Positions 1 through 32,948 of a stretch of 64,000 nt of DNA are shown one piece after another (position 1 is the stretch's first letter; each line of letters begins with the position of its first letter). Both the position numbers and the translations under genes were made by a program. The notes beneath the pieces are model-generated. The model searched no databases and had not been told where the DNA came from. It saw only the letters and a list, made by a program, of their open reading frames with translations. The stretch covers positions 22,673,037 to 22,737,036 of the forward strand of contig OX465103.1 in the NCBI GenBank assembly GCA_949987565.1, given 5' to 3'. Origin of the DNA: Luidia sarsii (taxonomy: Eukaryota > Echinodermata > Asteroidea > Paxillosida > Luidiidae).

Positions 1-175
1 ATACCATCGTTCCTGCTTTCATCCCAAACTTTGCCACCTCTCGAAGAAAGTGAAGCCCGTCAATTCTCATGGGAAGAAGATCTGGGCTGGAGGCTGGTGT
101 GCACAGTTCCAGGCGGTCAGGCACCTCTCCAAAGCCCCCCAACTCACGGCTCGCCAACAAATACGGTGCATTACG

Positions 176-3100
176 TCACAGGAGTTCCTTTGACGCCATT
201 CGACTGATCACTGCGTCCACGAGGGAGCACACCTTTAACTCCTCCGCCTCAATTTTGTAGACCTGAAATGAGAAACACATCCGGTTTTAACACCAGTTCG
301 GAAGGGAAGGCATTATTTGCAACAAAAAATCAGACCAAACAAAATGAAGGAAGGGAGACTTGCCTTGGACAACTTTCAATAAATTATTGAAAAAGCAAAG
401 AAAAATTTACTGGACTGGGACTCGAACTCTGGCCTCTGGTCAAGGGTACTAGCTCTCTATTACTAGCTCTCTATCACCCGAGCTTTTACTTGGGAGCCTT
501 CCCAAAATATCTTTGCTGGAGAGGGGACCCCCCCCCCAGACAAGAGTCATCTTAACCATTTACTCCTGAATATCACCTGGGATTGCTGGAAGCGGCATTC
601 GGAAACTATCTATGAAACCAAGCAAAGACAGCACTGGGCATTGGTCTCGGGCCATATGTTAAAAAAAGTACCACATGCCTGGTTTCAAATCTCAGTCTAG
701 TCCAGCAATTTTCTTTGCTCTTGTTGTAAATCATTTAGATATTTATTTATTTTTCAGTTCATCTCTCCCTTGGTCGTTTGAAAATGTAACATTCTGAGAG
801 ATTTTCGACCTGGCGTGATGATTTTGCAGTGTTTCAGGGAAATATCTAAAGAGGCGTTCTCCAACTGGCGCAGTAGAACGCAATTGTACGTGCAACCACA
901 ATCAGGAGCCTCAGTGCCTACTACACCCCAAGACATATCATTCCTTGCCCTCCTCCTCCTCTCGCTCCCCCTCTCTCACTGACGCCCTCTTCACCTGCTT
1001 GATGAGGTTCTCGTTGGTGAAGGCCGACAGCTCGCCCAGGCCGGTCACCTCACCCCGGACGGCCGCGGCCACTGCGGCCATCTTGGCCCCCGAGTGGTCG
1101 TCCAATGTGGCCACCAGCAGGCTGCTGTCCTCCTCGGAAAAGCCAAACTTTCTGAAGGATGCGCTGATCTGCAAGAGTGGAGGAGGGAGGCGATCAAAAT
1201 CTCAACATCAGCCAGGTCGATTCATAAAAAAAAAAAATTTAATTCCATACTGCAAAACAACTTTTCAATGTGGTAAATTTGCTGTGAATCCTTGAATTGA
1301 CTTGATCAGTTGATGGTGCTCATAATAATAATAACGAGTACCTGAGCGCCTTTACAGAAAGGGATTTAAGCGCTGTACAAGACACAGGTTATGAGAGCAA
1401 AACTGCTTTGAGTCGACTCCCAAAAATAATGACAGAAGAAGGTTTTCCTGATGTCAGTGCAGAGAGAGTTCCACATGTCCTGAATGAGTAGCAACTCAGG
1501 CCAGATTCAAAACTCAAGGACCCAGTGATGATGGCGATGAGGACGAGGTTGATGATGAGGAAATGAGGATGATAAGGATAATGACGATGACAGTGACAAT
1601 GACGCTGATGATTGTGATGAGGATGAGGTTGATGATGAGGAAATGAGGATGATAAGGATAATGACGATGACAATGACGCTGATGATGGTGATTAGGATGA
1701 GGCTGATGATGAGGAAATGAGGATGATAAGGATAATGACGATGACAATGATGCTGATGATGATGATGGTGATGAGGATGAGATTGATGATGAGGAAATGA
1801 GGATGATAAGGATGAGGATAAGGATGATAAGATGACAATGACGGTGACTATGACGCTGACGATGATGATGGTTACACTAATTGGCGTCAAGACAGCGTCA
1901 AGACATGGTAATGGCGTCAACACACCCATGTTGCGCTCAAAATTACCAAAAGCAGTAGCAGACTTTTTTTTATTACTGGCCAAGACTATTTTTGGGCTTG
2001 AAAAAGAGAGATGAGGTGTCCAGAAATTGCCGTTCCCATTTTAATTTAAGCACTGCTCTCTCTGAAGCTCCGTAATCGGCAGCCATCTTGCCTCACATTG
2101 CTACTACGCTATACGGACCATACCATTATGCTACAGGGGTGATAAAGTCAGCGGATGTGCTGCTTTGCCGTGACTCTTTTCGAAATAAAAACACCATTTT
2201 TGTACATGAAATATAACCCAAAACCCAATGCAAATCCTCTCTGATAATATTTATCATAGTCTGGTGTATTCATTTCCGATGTATGATACATTTTGAATGT
2301 CTTGACGCCGTGTTGACGCCACTATCGTGTCTTGACAACGTCTTGACTTCAATTAGGGTGACCCTGATGATGATGATACATGACAAACTACCCATCATCA
2401 TCGTCCGTATGCTACTTACATTGTTTGTCGGTGAGAGATTGAAGAGCACCTCAGAGTTGATGCTTCTGGTGTGCATCTTCAGCTTGTGCTTCCTGATGTG
2501 CAAGGCTTTGTTCGTGGCAACCAGGACTTGGACAGGGTCAACAATCTGAGTGGCAAAATGAAGCATCCAAGGAATTCAAAGCAGACTGCAAACTTAATAA
2601 AAAAAATGACCAAAAAGTAAATCAAAAAACAACTGTAGAGGGCCTCAAACTCATATCATTTATCATATAATGTTTTGATCCTAGGACCACCTACAAAGTA
2701 CAGTACTTACAGTAATTACTAGTAGTACAGCCATATTCCTCCATGGTACAGCCTAGTACTACTACTACAAGTACAAGTAGTACTAGTAGTACTAGTACAA
2801 CTTTAGGAGTAGGATCACATACACCACAGTTAGTCCGAGTAACTTGGACCCGACAAGTCACCCTTTTTTTATCGAATTTTGAAATTTTGAGTTTCGGGTG
2901 AGTCACCCGAAACTCAAAATTTCAAAATTCGATAAAAAAAGGGTGACTTGTCGGGTCCAAGTTACTCGGACTACACTACAGACAGTACAGTACAGTTACT
3001 GTATCTTTTCAAAAAGCTAAAAATGATTGTAAAAACACTGTTCCTTTCCTTAAAACTTATTATCCATTCAAAGTCACCTACAATTGTCAAACAACATCAA

Positions 3101-3356
3101 TGCTGTGCATTTGATTTGATCCATGGGTTTATCATCATCATCATCATCATCATTCCGTACATAACTAGTGACAGGCAACACAATATGACAATTCAATTAC
3201 CATTTTGGGCGACAGGATGACAGCGTCTATGGTCCCTGCTGTGATAAACTTCTTGACTTCGTCCACATTTTTCACATCCTTAAAAAGCGCTATGTACACG
3301 TCCGTCTCGGGGAACAGCTCCAGGTGGAATTTCACAGCATGCTCCGAGATCGCCAT
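176..3356 (-). CDS. TPRKB: EKC/KEOPS complex subunit TPRKB (CGI121 family), 4 exons, complete
   Basis: Exons (minus strand, 5' to 3'): 3356-3201, 2545-2420, 1168-995, 262-176. All introns are GT-AG and all junctions are phase 0, giving 180 aa; human TPRKB has 175. Visible family signatures are LFKDVKN near residue 24, [16 protein letters not shown] across junction 1, [15 protein letters not shown] and [11 protein letters not shown] in exon 2, [16 protein letters not shown] in exon 3, and a C-terminal [20 protein letters not shown] binds the PRPK kinase inside KEOPS, which makes the t6A modification on tRNAs reading ANN codons; this is family knowledge. The start ATG at 3356 is the only one in frame at the conserved N-terminus. 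The gene is divergent to ALG10. The last exon was found by translating 176-262 directly and is too short for an ORF scan. Confidence 0.95.
1510..1870. repeat. GATGAGG/GATGAC-type minisatellite
   Basis: Imperfect tandem copies of a roughly 80-100 bp unit built from GATGATGAGGAAATGAGG, GATAAGGATAATGACGATG and variants. It lies in TPRKB intron 2 and ends directly at the left terminus of the element at 1871. Long open frames on the minus strand here (Ser/His/Ile-rich) are products of the repeat. Confidence 0.8.
1871..2362. mobile_element. Non-autonomous DNA transposon, GGCGTCAAGAC terminal repeats
   Basis: The left end reads GTTACACTAATTGGCGTCAA and the right end, reversed, reads GTCACCCTAATTGAAGTCAA. 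Both are followed by further GTCAAGAC and GGCGTCAACAC motifs, so the terminal inverted repeats are compound. The element is about 490 bp and lies in TPRKB intron 2, ending 58 bp short of exon 2 (2420-2545). A second copy starts at 63449 and a lone terminus lies near 31617-31650. Confidence 0.7.
2832..2972. mobile_element. Near-perfect 141-bp palindromic MITE (AGTCCGAGTAACTTGG family)
   Basis: Both ends are AGTCCGAGTAACTTGGACCC in opposite orientation. The arms continue through CGACAAGTCACCC, a T/A run and GAGTTTCGGGTGA to a centre near GTGAGTCAC. The sequence reads almost identically on both strands. It lies in TPRKB intron 1. Relatives are at 62654-62790 and 56890-57175. Confidence 0.85.
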
Positions 3357-3483
3357 TATTCAAAAACCCTCTGAGGAAATGATTTCTCTCGGGGTATATT
3401 TGAAAGAGTTTGTACACTACGACCGCTGTCTGTTTTCTGTCTTGCTGGAGAGTTGTTTACCACATGTTCTTGTGTTCTTGGGA

Positions 3484-4043
3484 GGTAGCATATGTTGGCG
3501 CGTTCCCCTGCCGATGATGAATATACATCAGGTATGACGTCACTGCAATACTATCCGCATCCGTAGTATCCGTACCACTCCGAATCCACACCACTGACAG
3601 TTACTCCCGTACCGTGCCGGCCACATGGCCTACTTACCACATGAGTCCAACCCGTGCAGTTCCCATGCAGTTTTTCTCGGCTGAGAGGTGCACGGACTCT
3701 TCACAGTGTCGCACCACAACTTAACTCATACTCGTATACATTGTCGCCAGTTACTCTCGGCTGAGAGGTGCACGGACTCTTCACAGTGTCGCACCACAAC
3801 TGAACTCATACTCGTATACATTGTCGCCAGTTACTCTCGGCTGAGAGGTGCACGGACTCTTCACATGTCGCACCACAACTTAACTCATACTCGTATACAT
3901 TGTCGCCAGTTACTCTCGGCTGAGAGTTGTCAGTGGTGTGGATTCGGAGTGGTACGGATACTACGGATGCGGATAGTATTGCAGTGACGTCATACCTGAT
4001 GTATATTCATCATCGGCAGGGGAACGCACCAACAAATGCTACC
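3484..4043. mobile_element. Foldback element with 117-bp arms and internal 80-bp repeats
   Basis: The left arm (3484-3600) and right arm (3928-4043) are inverted copies. Examples are GCGTTCCCCTGCCGATGATG on the left and its complement at 4000-4027, and CCGTAGTATCCGTACCACTC with its complement near 3945-3965. The core holds a tandem array. No coding capacity is seen. Confidence 0.85.
3676..3927 (+). repeat. Three tandem 80-bp units inside the foldback element
   Basis: Units start at 3676, 3756 and 3836, with a fourth fragment at 3915. Each begins CTCGGCTGAGAGGTGCACGG and ends ATTGTCGCCAGTTACT. The units are almost identical and the third lacks one base. Confidence 0.9.
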
Positions 4044-4124
4044 GCACTACATGCGGAGGGGAAGAGACGCCAGGGTCACCATACTTTGATTGCGAGTAGC
4101 CAGACTAGCCACACAAAAACCAAG

Positions 4125-6905
4125 ATGGCGGCGCGCATGGACCTTGCTCTTGTGCCGGTCCTGTCCATATTTCTTGCCGTTACTTCAGTCGTTTTTTACC
4201 AAGTCAACAAAGTGCAACCAGAACCGTACATGGATGAGATATTCCACGTGCCACAAGCTAAGAAGTACTGCAATGGGTCTTTTAACGAGGTGATTAGTTC
4301 TTTCTCAGGATTTGTTGTACGCAGTGGCTGTTGTTACGGCAGTCGTCCGTGTGGTTCCCTGACTTCACAGTATTTGTCAGGATGTTTAGCTCTTGGAACC
4401 AGACTATCAGCTAATCGACTGGTTCAACCAGCCTGCAATGCTGACGAAATACAATCAAGTCAGGGAACCACACGGACGACTGCCGTAACAACAGCCACTG
4501 CGTTTATCGTAACGTTACCATAACCATCTCAGCCGCACTATGAGTACGAGTACGAGTACGAGTACGATTGTACGAATTGAACGTTCGAGTACGATACGGT
4601 ACGATTCTCGACAATGTCGCAATAAATCAATGAAACAAATACTTCGAACTCTTTGACCAAAATTGAAAAAATGGCAAACAAAACTTTGACTTGAAATGTT
4701 GAATTGAAAAAGCTACATCCACTTTGTGTGATCCCTCATCAGCTGTAGCTAGGTTTAATTACATTACAAAATACAGATAACATGTTACAGCAATTGGTTA
4801 TTTGCACAAGACTGTACTGTAGCCCCATTGCAGCAAAGACTGTTCACTGTTCAGTATTTGGGAAGGCAGCCATCTGAGGGCTGGATAGCTCAGACTTGTA
4901 AGAGCGCTGGTATTACCCCCAAATGTGTCTCGGGTTCTACTTCTACTAGTCAACTTTTTCTTTGCCATCTTTCAAATATTTTCAATATTTTTTAACTCTG
5001 AGGATCAAATGATCAAAATATTAAGAATTGTTATAAAACGTGTACAACTTACAAGGTATAGAGTTAACTGTAATGCCACTGGTGCTTCTGCATATCATTT
5101 TTAGTGACAGAGATCACGAGACAAATTCCAATATATCTCAGAAATGGAGCATGCTACAGAGAGCTTATTTCATGCCCTTTGAGACTATGGGTATAACTTA
5201 TAGTTGCGGTAAACGTAACCCTCATCCTCCCGAAGGTCGGAGACCTGAGGATGATGGCTACGGTTACCGCAACTATATAACTGGAAACAAAAATTGTATT
5301 TGTTTTTCTGTGTGTTTTGTTGGTGCAGTGGGACCCGATGATTACAACTCTGCCCGGCCTGTACCTTGCCTCGGTGGGACTGCTGCGGCCAGTCACGGAG
5401 CTGATGCAGGTGGACATGTCGGAGATGTGCTCCACCCTGATTCTGCGCTTCACCAACGTCCTGTTTGCCGTGGGCAACCTCTACCTGCTGTATGCGCTCA
5501 TCATGCGAATCCATCGGCACGACAAGGTACAGTATGCGCTTCGAGTTTACTCCATGCATGTCAAACTGTGAGGCTGCCCCAGCGCACACTGCGGATGGAC
5601 CACCTCAGGTGTTTGTCTCCAAAACTTACCACCTCAGGGCTCAAAATCATACTTGAAAAAAAATGTACTCAGAAAGAATAGCAACTTAGCATTTGCAAAG
5701 GGCTGTGAATGATGTATCTGATGTTTCCTGCATAGTAACTGAATGTTTCTACATGGACATGCACATAGGGAATGCTTTACTCATTCCCTATCCCATCTGT
5801 GATCCGTGGAACCTCAACATACTGTTTTTGGAGGATCATTGATCGCTTCATTTTTGAACATGTCTCCTCTCTGCAGGCATCAAACAGCTACAAGCCCCTA
5901 CTGACGGCAGCCGCCCTGGCCCACCTGCCCGTCCTGTACTTCTTCACCTTCCTCTACTACACGGACCCCGGCTCCACCTTCTTCATCCTGATGATGTACC
6001 TGTTCAGCCTGCACAACAACCACATCATGGCTGGCCTGATGGGCGGACTGTGCGTGGTCTTCCGCCAGTCCAACATCGTCTGGGTGGTCTTCACAGCAGG
6101 GGCCACCTTCGTGGGGCAGGTGGAGGGGGAGCGGGGCCGGAAGGCCAGCGAGGCGGCCCACGACCTCGGGGCCGTCCTGGCGGCCGTCCGCCGGGCCCTG
6201 GTCTACCTCCTGCGGCCGTCCAACGTGGGCCGGCTGGTGCTCGTCCTCTGGCCCTACGGGACGGTGGGCTGCGGCTTCTGCGCCTTCCTCTACGTGAACC
6301 GGGGCATCGTGGTGGGCGACCGGAGCCACCACGAGCCCTGCCCCAACCTGCCGCAGCTCCTGTACTTCCTGCTCTTTGCCGGCGTCTTCGCCGCGCCCTG
6401 CGTGGCCTCCCCGCCCAAGGCCGTGCGCTTCCTGAGGGCCTGCCTGCGCCGGCCCCTGCCCTACCTGGCCCTGGCCTGCCTGGGCCTCCTGGCCGTCCAC
6501 CACCTGACCTACGTCCACCTCTACGTCCTCTCCGACAACCGGCACTACGTCTTCAGCGTCTGGCGCCTGTACCAGCGCCACCGCCTGGTCAAGTACGCGC
6601 TGGTGCCCGTCGGGGTCTACGTGCACTGGTGCCTGCAGGAGTCGCTGCCGGCCTGCAGCGGGCTGTGGCGGCTGGCCTTCACGGTCTGCGTGGCTGCTGT
6701 CACCGTGCCCCAGCGCCTGCTGGAGCTGCGCTACTTCATCGTGCCCTACCTCCTCCTGCGGGTGCACATGCCGCTGCAGCCCTACTGGAAGATCTGCCTG
6801 GAGCTCCTCCTGAATGCGGCCATCAACACCCTCAGCCTCTACTCCTTCCTGGAGCGTCCCTTTGTCTGGGAGGGTACCCCGGGCCTGCAGAGATACATGT
6901 GGTAA
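4125..6905 (+). CDS. ALG10: Dol-P-Glc:Glc2Man9GlcNAc2-PP-Dol alpha-1,2-glucosyltransferase (ALG10), 3 exons, complete
   Basis: Exons: 4125-4289, 5329-5526, 5877-6905, all GT-AG with phase 0 junctions, giving 463 aa; human ALG10 has 473. ALG10 adds the third, terminal glucose to the lipid-linked oligosaccharide in the ER lumen, using dolichyl-phosphate glucose. Family signatures: an N-terminal membrane segment, then EPYMDEIFHVPQA and YCNGSF (exon 1), WDPMITTLPGLYL (exon 2), NFLYYT-like FTFLYYTDPGS, VFRQSNIVWVVF, GIVVGDRSHHE, LSDNRHYVFSVWR, VPQRLLELRYFIVPY and a terminal LQRYMW matching the family's C-terminus. Most of the protein is in exon 3, which is strongly GC-rich compared with its introns. 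The stop TAA is at 6903-6905. A candidate AATAAA lies near 7841. Confidence 0.96.
4320..4502. mobile_element. 183-bp palindromic element in ALG10 intron 1
   Basis: Arms of about 62 bp: CGCAGTGGCTGTTGTTACGG at the left end is the complement of the sequence ending at 4502. The arms then run through GTGTGGTTCCCTGACTT. A weaker inner inverted repeat (TTGGAACCAG / CTGGTTCAA) fills the loop. It starts 30 bp after the exon 1 donor. Confidence 0.85.
4870..4965 (+). mobile_element. tRNA-derived SINE fragment
   Basis: GGCTGGATAGCTCAGACTTG resembles a tRNA A box and TCTCGGGTTCTA a degenerate B box. It is the same family as the copies at 15075, 41438 and 46224. Confidence 0.55.
5198..5277. mobile_element. 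80-bp hairpin element, GTTGCGGTAA termini
   Basis: TATAGTTGCGGTAAACGTAA at the left is matched by the complement of ACGGTTACCGCAACTATATA at the right, with CCTCATCCTCCCGAAGGTC forming the inner stem. Related hairpins occur at 56018-56085 and, with only the inner stem kept, near 29700-29775. Confidence 0.7.
5565..5745 (+). repeat. Dispersed repeat, inverted copy at 53755-53965
   Basis: The segment around GAGGCTGCCCCAGCGCACAC, GTGTTTGTCTCCAAAAC and GCAAAGGGCTGTG recurs on the minus strand at about 53757-53965 with roughly 80% similarity by eye. It lies in ALG10 intron 2. Family unknown. Confidence 0.6.
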
Positions 6906-8020
6906 TTGGTTGACATTCACAAAGTACACTTTTGGTTTTCCTCCATATTTTCTCTTTGAAACCCTAACCGGCATTGAAACCACAATTAACCACACATTGT
7001 TTTTCCTGTGGGAGGATAAGGGCCATACACCACGACATACCACAGCATGGTTTTTGTGGTATCCTGTGGTATGTGAGCCTGCAGCCCTGAGGGCACTGTG
7101 GTAAATTGCAGTATACAGTGTGTGTCCTGTGCGGGAGGTGCAAAGCGTTAGGGTTAAAAGGGAACATACGTGCTATCTCAACAACCAGACGATGCCCAAA
7201 AAGAGGTTGTTTTTATCAAAGTAGTAGATTGTTCTGAGTGTTATTGTCGTTAATAATTGGAGACTCGTAGTACTGGTATATGTGTTGTGTACTGTGCGTT
7301 GACTGGCATTTAGTCCTGTGAATCAGTTCATATTGTGTGGAATGCCACGTGAGATGGAAATCTATGAACTTATAAAGATATAATTCCGGTTATTTTGTTG
7401 TTGGTTTTTTTTTCCCGATCTGGAGGTTCACATTTACAGCAGGTAATAATTGATGGGGAAAATGAGCCCTGTTGAACTTCATACAAGTAAGCAAAAAAAA
7501 ACTTGCATTAATGAGTATGAATGTCCATAATCATCAAATGAATCAATCCATTCTTGATACTCGAAATACCATTGGGATGCGTGTTTGTCCGTTTCTTCCC
7601 GGTTCTTTGGAAGCTAGATTTGTCCCTAAGCTATCTGTCCCACTCATTCTGTTTCTTTGTCAAGCAACGTGACAGTGTTTGGGCCACTTTGGGGTCATCG
7701 CTATCACATTGCACTGAGCATCTTCTGATTCCGGTGTATGTATGTATACTTGCATACAAATGTGCTTCTTTAAAGACAACCTCGTTCCTGAAAACATTCT
7801 CTTCACTAAATACACAAACCTGTTGCAGGTTTTCATTGAAATAAATCAGCAAAACTTGTCGCATTGATACAAAAGACAAATCTAAGGTGTATTTCACACT
7901 ACAACAATTCCCTGGGAAATACCAGGAAACAAAGACACACCTTTTCACACTGCAGCGGCTTAACCCGGCGAGTTGTATGACCCCCAAGGATTTCCCACCC
8001 CTACTTGGAAACAGGGTTAA

Positions 8021-8379
8021 AGGCCCTATACAACATTGGTAATGGTCAAAAGATTGTCACAGTTTGTGTCTTAAACTATGAAACATTCCAAAAAGCAATA
8101 CTGCAAAGGTTTTAATTCAAATGGTAATATGAGAAAGTAGAGAAATGCAAAAAAAAAAACACAGTTTATGCACTGTTCTGTAGTGTAAGAAAATAGTTTA
8201 TTACTCGCTAGTAATAAACTAATTGTCAATGTTTGAGTGAAGATTTCTCAAAAAATACAGCATACCAGACCGTAAGATTTAAACGAGGAATTCTATCATG
8301 ACCATCTACAAACTGTGTAAATTAGAAGGATATCTGTGGACATCAATGTTTTCCGATCTTCCCAATGTTGTATTGGGCC
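8021..8379. mobile_element. piggyBac-type MITE, copy 1 (TTAA-flanked)
   Basis: Flanked by TTAA at 8017-8020 and 8380-8383. The termini are AGGCCCTATACAACATTGG and, reversed, GGCCCAATACAACATTGGG. The internal sequence contains AATAGTTTATTACTCGCTAG and ACCATCTACAAACTGTGTAA, which are shared with the copies at 13479, 20644 and 26385. A TTAA duplication is the hallmark of piggyBac superfamily insertions. Confidence 0.85.
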
Positions 8380-9360
8380 TTAAAGCAGGATTAAGTGGGC
8401 TTGTTGTCCATATTTTCTGGGAAATGAGTGTGAATCCGAGGCGGGTTTAGCTTACCCTGGAGTATGGTGCTGTGATCTAGAGCAGAAATGAAGCCACAGT
8501 CAGTCGATAAGCAGAAAGCGACATGAATGTTACTGAATAGTTTGGGTTATGGCACACTGTATGCAATAGTTCGCATTGTTCTGCATTCCTAATCTCGCAG
8601 TGCGTGCTGGGATTAGACCTTTAACCTCCGTTGAGGTACTGCTGTCACTGCGATTCCTGGGAAACGAATCGGTAATGTGTAATCGGCAGTGAGAATCAGC
8701 AGGGAATAACTCCCCCCCCCCCCAAGATCAAAGAAGTGTGAATCGTCAGTGGGATTATTATTTCCTGTGATATTCCCAGCAAATACGTGCGGTGTGAAAA
8801 TGGGTTTAGACCTGCCTTGGCTTAATTTTCTCTGAAACAGAAACTCATATGAAACAAATCATTTGATGAATGGGAAAATGAAACACATGAAACAATTCAC
8901 AATGCCCCGAAGCAGTGTATTCGTTTGGATGAATTTATTCCTGTTTAAATCTGTACCTCTCATTAGCCCAACAAACCTACAGAATAAAAAATAGAATAAT
9001 ATATTGAAAATGTAGTTACAGTATACAGACAATTTTAGATATATATGTCATTTTTTTATATTTTTTTTTAGTTTGAAAAAGAATATAGGCCACAAAAGTT
9101 GCAAAGAATACTCATGATTGTGAAAGTACTCATGCAAAGGATTGTTCAAAGGCTCACTATCACCATAAATGTCTACAAAGACAACTAACAGTAATATGTG
9201 TACTGTGAACATCCTGTGGATTTGGGAATCAATCCACATTCAGACATTCCACAAAAACTTCAAGGTGTAAGCCCAACTGAATTCACTGGCTATGGCTTCC
9301 AATTGCACACCGTAGACTCTATGGAAGCCACTCACTACTTTTGTCTGTTTTCCGACCATT

Positions 9361-9812
9361 ACAATGGCCATAGGCTTACCATAGCCACTGCAATGGCCAT
9401 AGGCTTGTCATAGCGATAGCCATTGCAATGGCCATAGGCTTGTCATAGCGATAGCCATTGCAATGGCCATAGGCTTGTCATAGCGATAGCCATTGCAATG
9501 GCCATAGGCTTGTCATAGCGATAGCCATTGCAATGGCCATAGGCTTGTCATAGCGATAGCCATTGCAATGGCCATAGGCTTGTCATAGCGATAGCCATTG
9601 CAATGGCCATAGGCTTGTCATAGCGATAGCCATTGCAATGGCCATAGGCTTGTCATAGCCATAGCCATTGCAATGGCCATAGGCTTGTCATAGCGATAGC
9701 CATTGCAATGGCCATAGGCTTGTCATAGCGATAGCCATTGCAATGGCCATAGGCTTGTCATAGCCATAGCCATTGCAATGGCCATAGGCTTGTCATAGCC
9801 ATAGCCATAGCT
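9361..9812. repeat. 35-bp satellite, about 12 units
   Basis: The unit CATTGCAATGGCCATAGGCT + TGTCATAGCGATAGC repeats every 35 bp with very little divergence. Variants have CCATAGC in place of CGATAGC near 9657, 9760 and 9800. The unit contains the palindromes CATTGCAATG and GGCCATAGGC. There are no spacers, so this is not a CRISPR array. Confidence 0.95.
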
Positions 9813-11170
9813 GTTGTATTTGGGCACAGCCTTGAGGCTGACATTTGGCTTGCGATCTTCAGACGACGGGGAACATCCAGAGCCCCACACATTCACCAAC
9901 TACAAAACTGCGTCCTCCGTGCACTGAATACGTTTCCCAACTTGCGGTGCACGTACATCTGTGCACCAAATGTACATGGTAAAAAATATTTATCTCAGAT
10001 TTTTATTTGCTTCCGACAGAGAAATGAGCACCGTTCTCTTGCTTACCTCGAGGTTACATAGTTGCCTGCATATGATATAGGCTGCAAGCACAGGTGAGAC
10101 TAAATGAGCTACATGTAGATGTTATTGTACCCAACATGTCATAAGCTACTCCGGGCGCTGAATACATTCTACAACATGCAGTGCATGTACAAGTTTTGTC
10201 ATGGACATGTACACTGTACACTATCTAAGTTTTTGTTTGCTTCTGGCAGGCATTAGCACCGTTCTCTGGATGCCATTGTGCCTGTCATTTGGAAGGAGTT
10301 GCTCCAATCCATGATGTCACCATGAATATTAAGCCCTCCCAACTTGGGCCCTATGTCTATAGCTCTGCTCAAACTCCAAAACTCACCCAAAAAGTACAAA
10401 AAGCCTCAGTCAGTAGTGCACGGATGAAAGCCCACTCATTTCCCATTCTAGGCAGAGAGCGGCCAAGCAAAAAAAATCAGTCAGCAAGAAACATGAGACT
10501 GTGAGCTTCCCTAGACCCAATGTCGTGAGTCATGATACCCCTTTCAGCATTTCTACTGCTATTAAAGGCACACTTTTTTTTCTGCTGTGTACACCCAAAT
10601 TGTTGTGCTAACCTCAAACAACACTGTCCCCTATAAATACAAAACACAGACATTTCTAATTAGTTGAACAGAGTCAGACAAACCAAGGAAAAACTGACTG
10701 GGAACTTTTGAACAGATAGAAAAAATATGAACAATTTTTTTTAATTTAGCTGAAAAAATTTCAATTGAAAAGCAAAATTAGTGGGCCTGATAGTTTTGAT
10801 CCCAGCAGGACCTTTCTCAGAGACAGAAGTATATTTACACTCGGGCTATTCACTAAGAGCAGCATGAAGAGAATTGTCACATGCTTGTATCTTTGTAACT
10901 GACAATGATGAGTTTTAAATGTACATCTAAGACCTAGAATAGTGCACCCATCATTGGCCTACTGTTGGCCTGTTACTGGCCTCCAAGGATGGATTTTAAT
11001 TACTCTGGCTAAATTATAAAAATGACACACCAACGAAATCCCCTTTTTTTTACAGGGGAGTGGAGGGGGGATTTGTGAACCACAATCTTGGTCAAGCAAT
11101 CAGCTTTGGGTGTTTTCTCCCAATCTTCGCCTTAGGATTCGGGGCTGGAGGCTGGGTGCCGGAGTGCGCC

Positions 11171-32948
<21,778 letters not shown>

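Larger units (their letters stand above)
3357..4124. promoter_or_regulatory. Head-to-head TPRKB / ALG10 intergenic (presumed bidirectional promoter)
   Basis: Only 768 bp separate the two start codons. About 560 bp of that is the foldback element at 3484-4043, leaving about 127 bp upstream of TPRKB and 81 bp upstream of ALG10. The ALG10 start lies in CAAGATGGCGGC, a YY1-like start context. No TATA box is evident. Shared promoter function is inferred from the arrangement. Confidence 0.55.
6906..11170. other. Convergent intergenic spacer between ALG10 and the copine gene
   Basis: No supported gene. It holds the ALG10 3' flank with a candidate AATAAA near 7841, the MITE at 8021-8379, the 35-bp satellite at 9361-9812, and a fragment of the GGACCTTTCTC repeat at 10780-10830. 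The remainder is AT-rich unique-looking sequence with only short random frames. Confidence 0.6.

Noticed and set aside
5898..7043. 381-codon open frame antisense to ALG10 exon 3 (and a 287-codon frame on the same strand)
   Set aside because: Both are shadows of the GC-rich ALG10 exon; composition is Gly/Ala/Pro/Arg-biased and no family motif is present, while the sense frame matches ALG10 throughout.
9361..9812. CRISPR array
   Set aside because: Units are contiguous with no variable spacers, and the context is a eukaryotic intergenic region.
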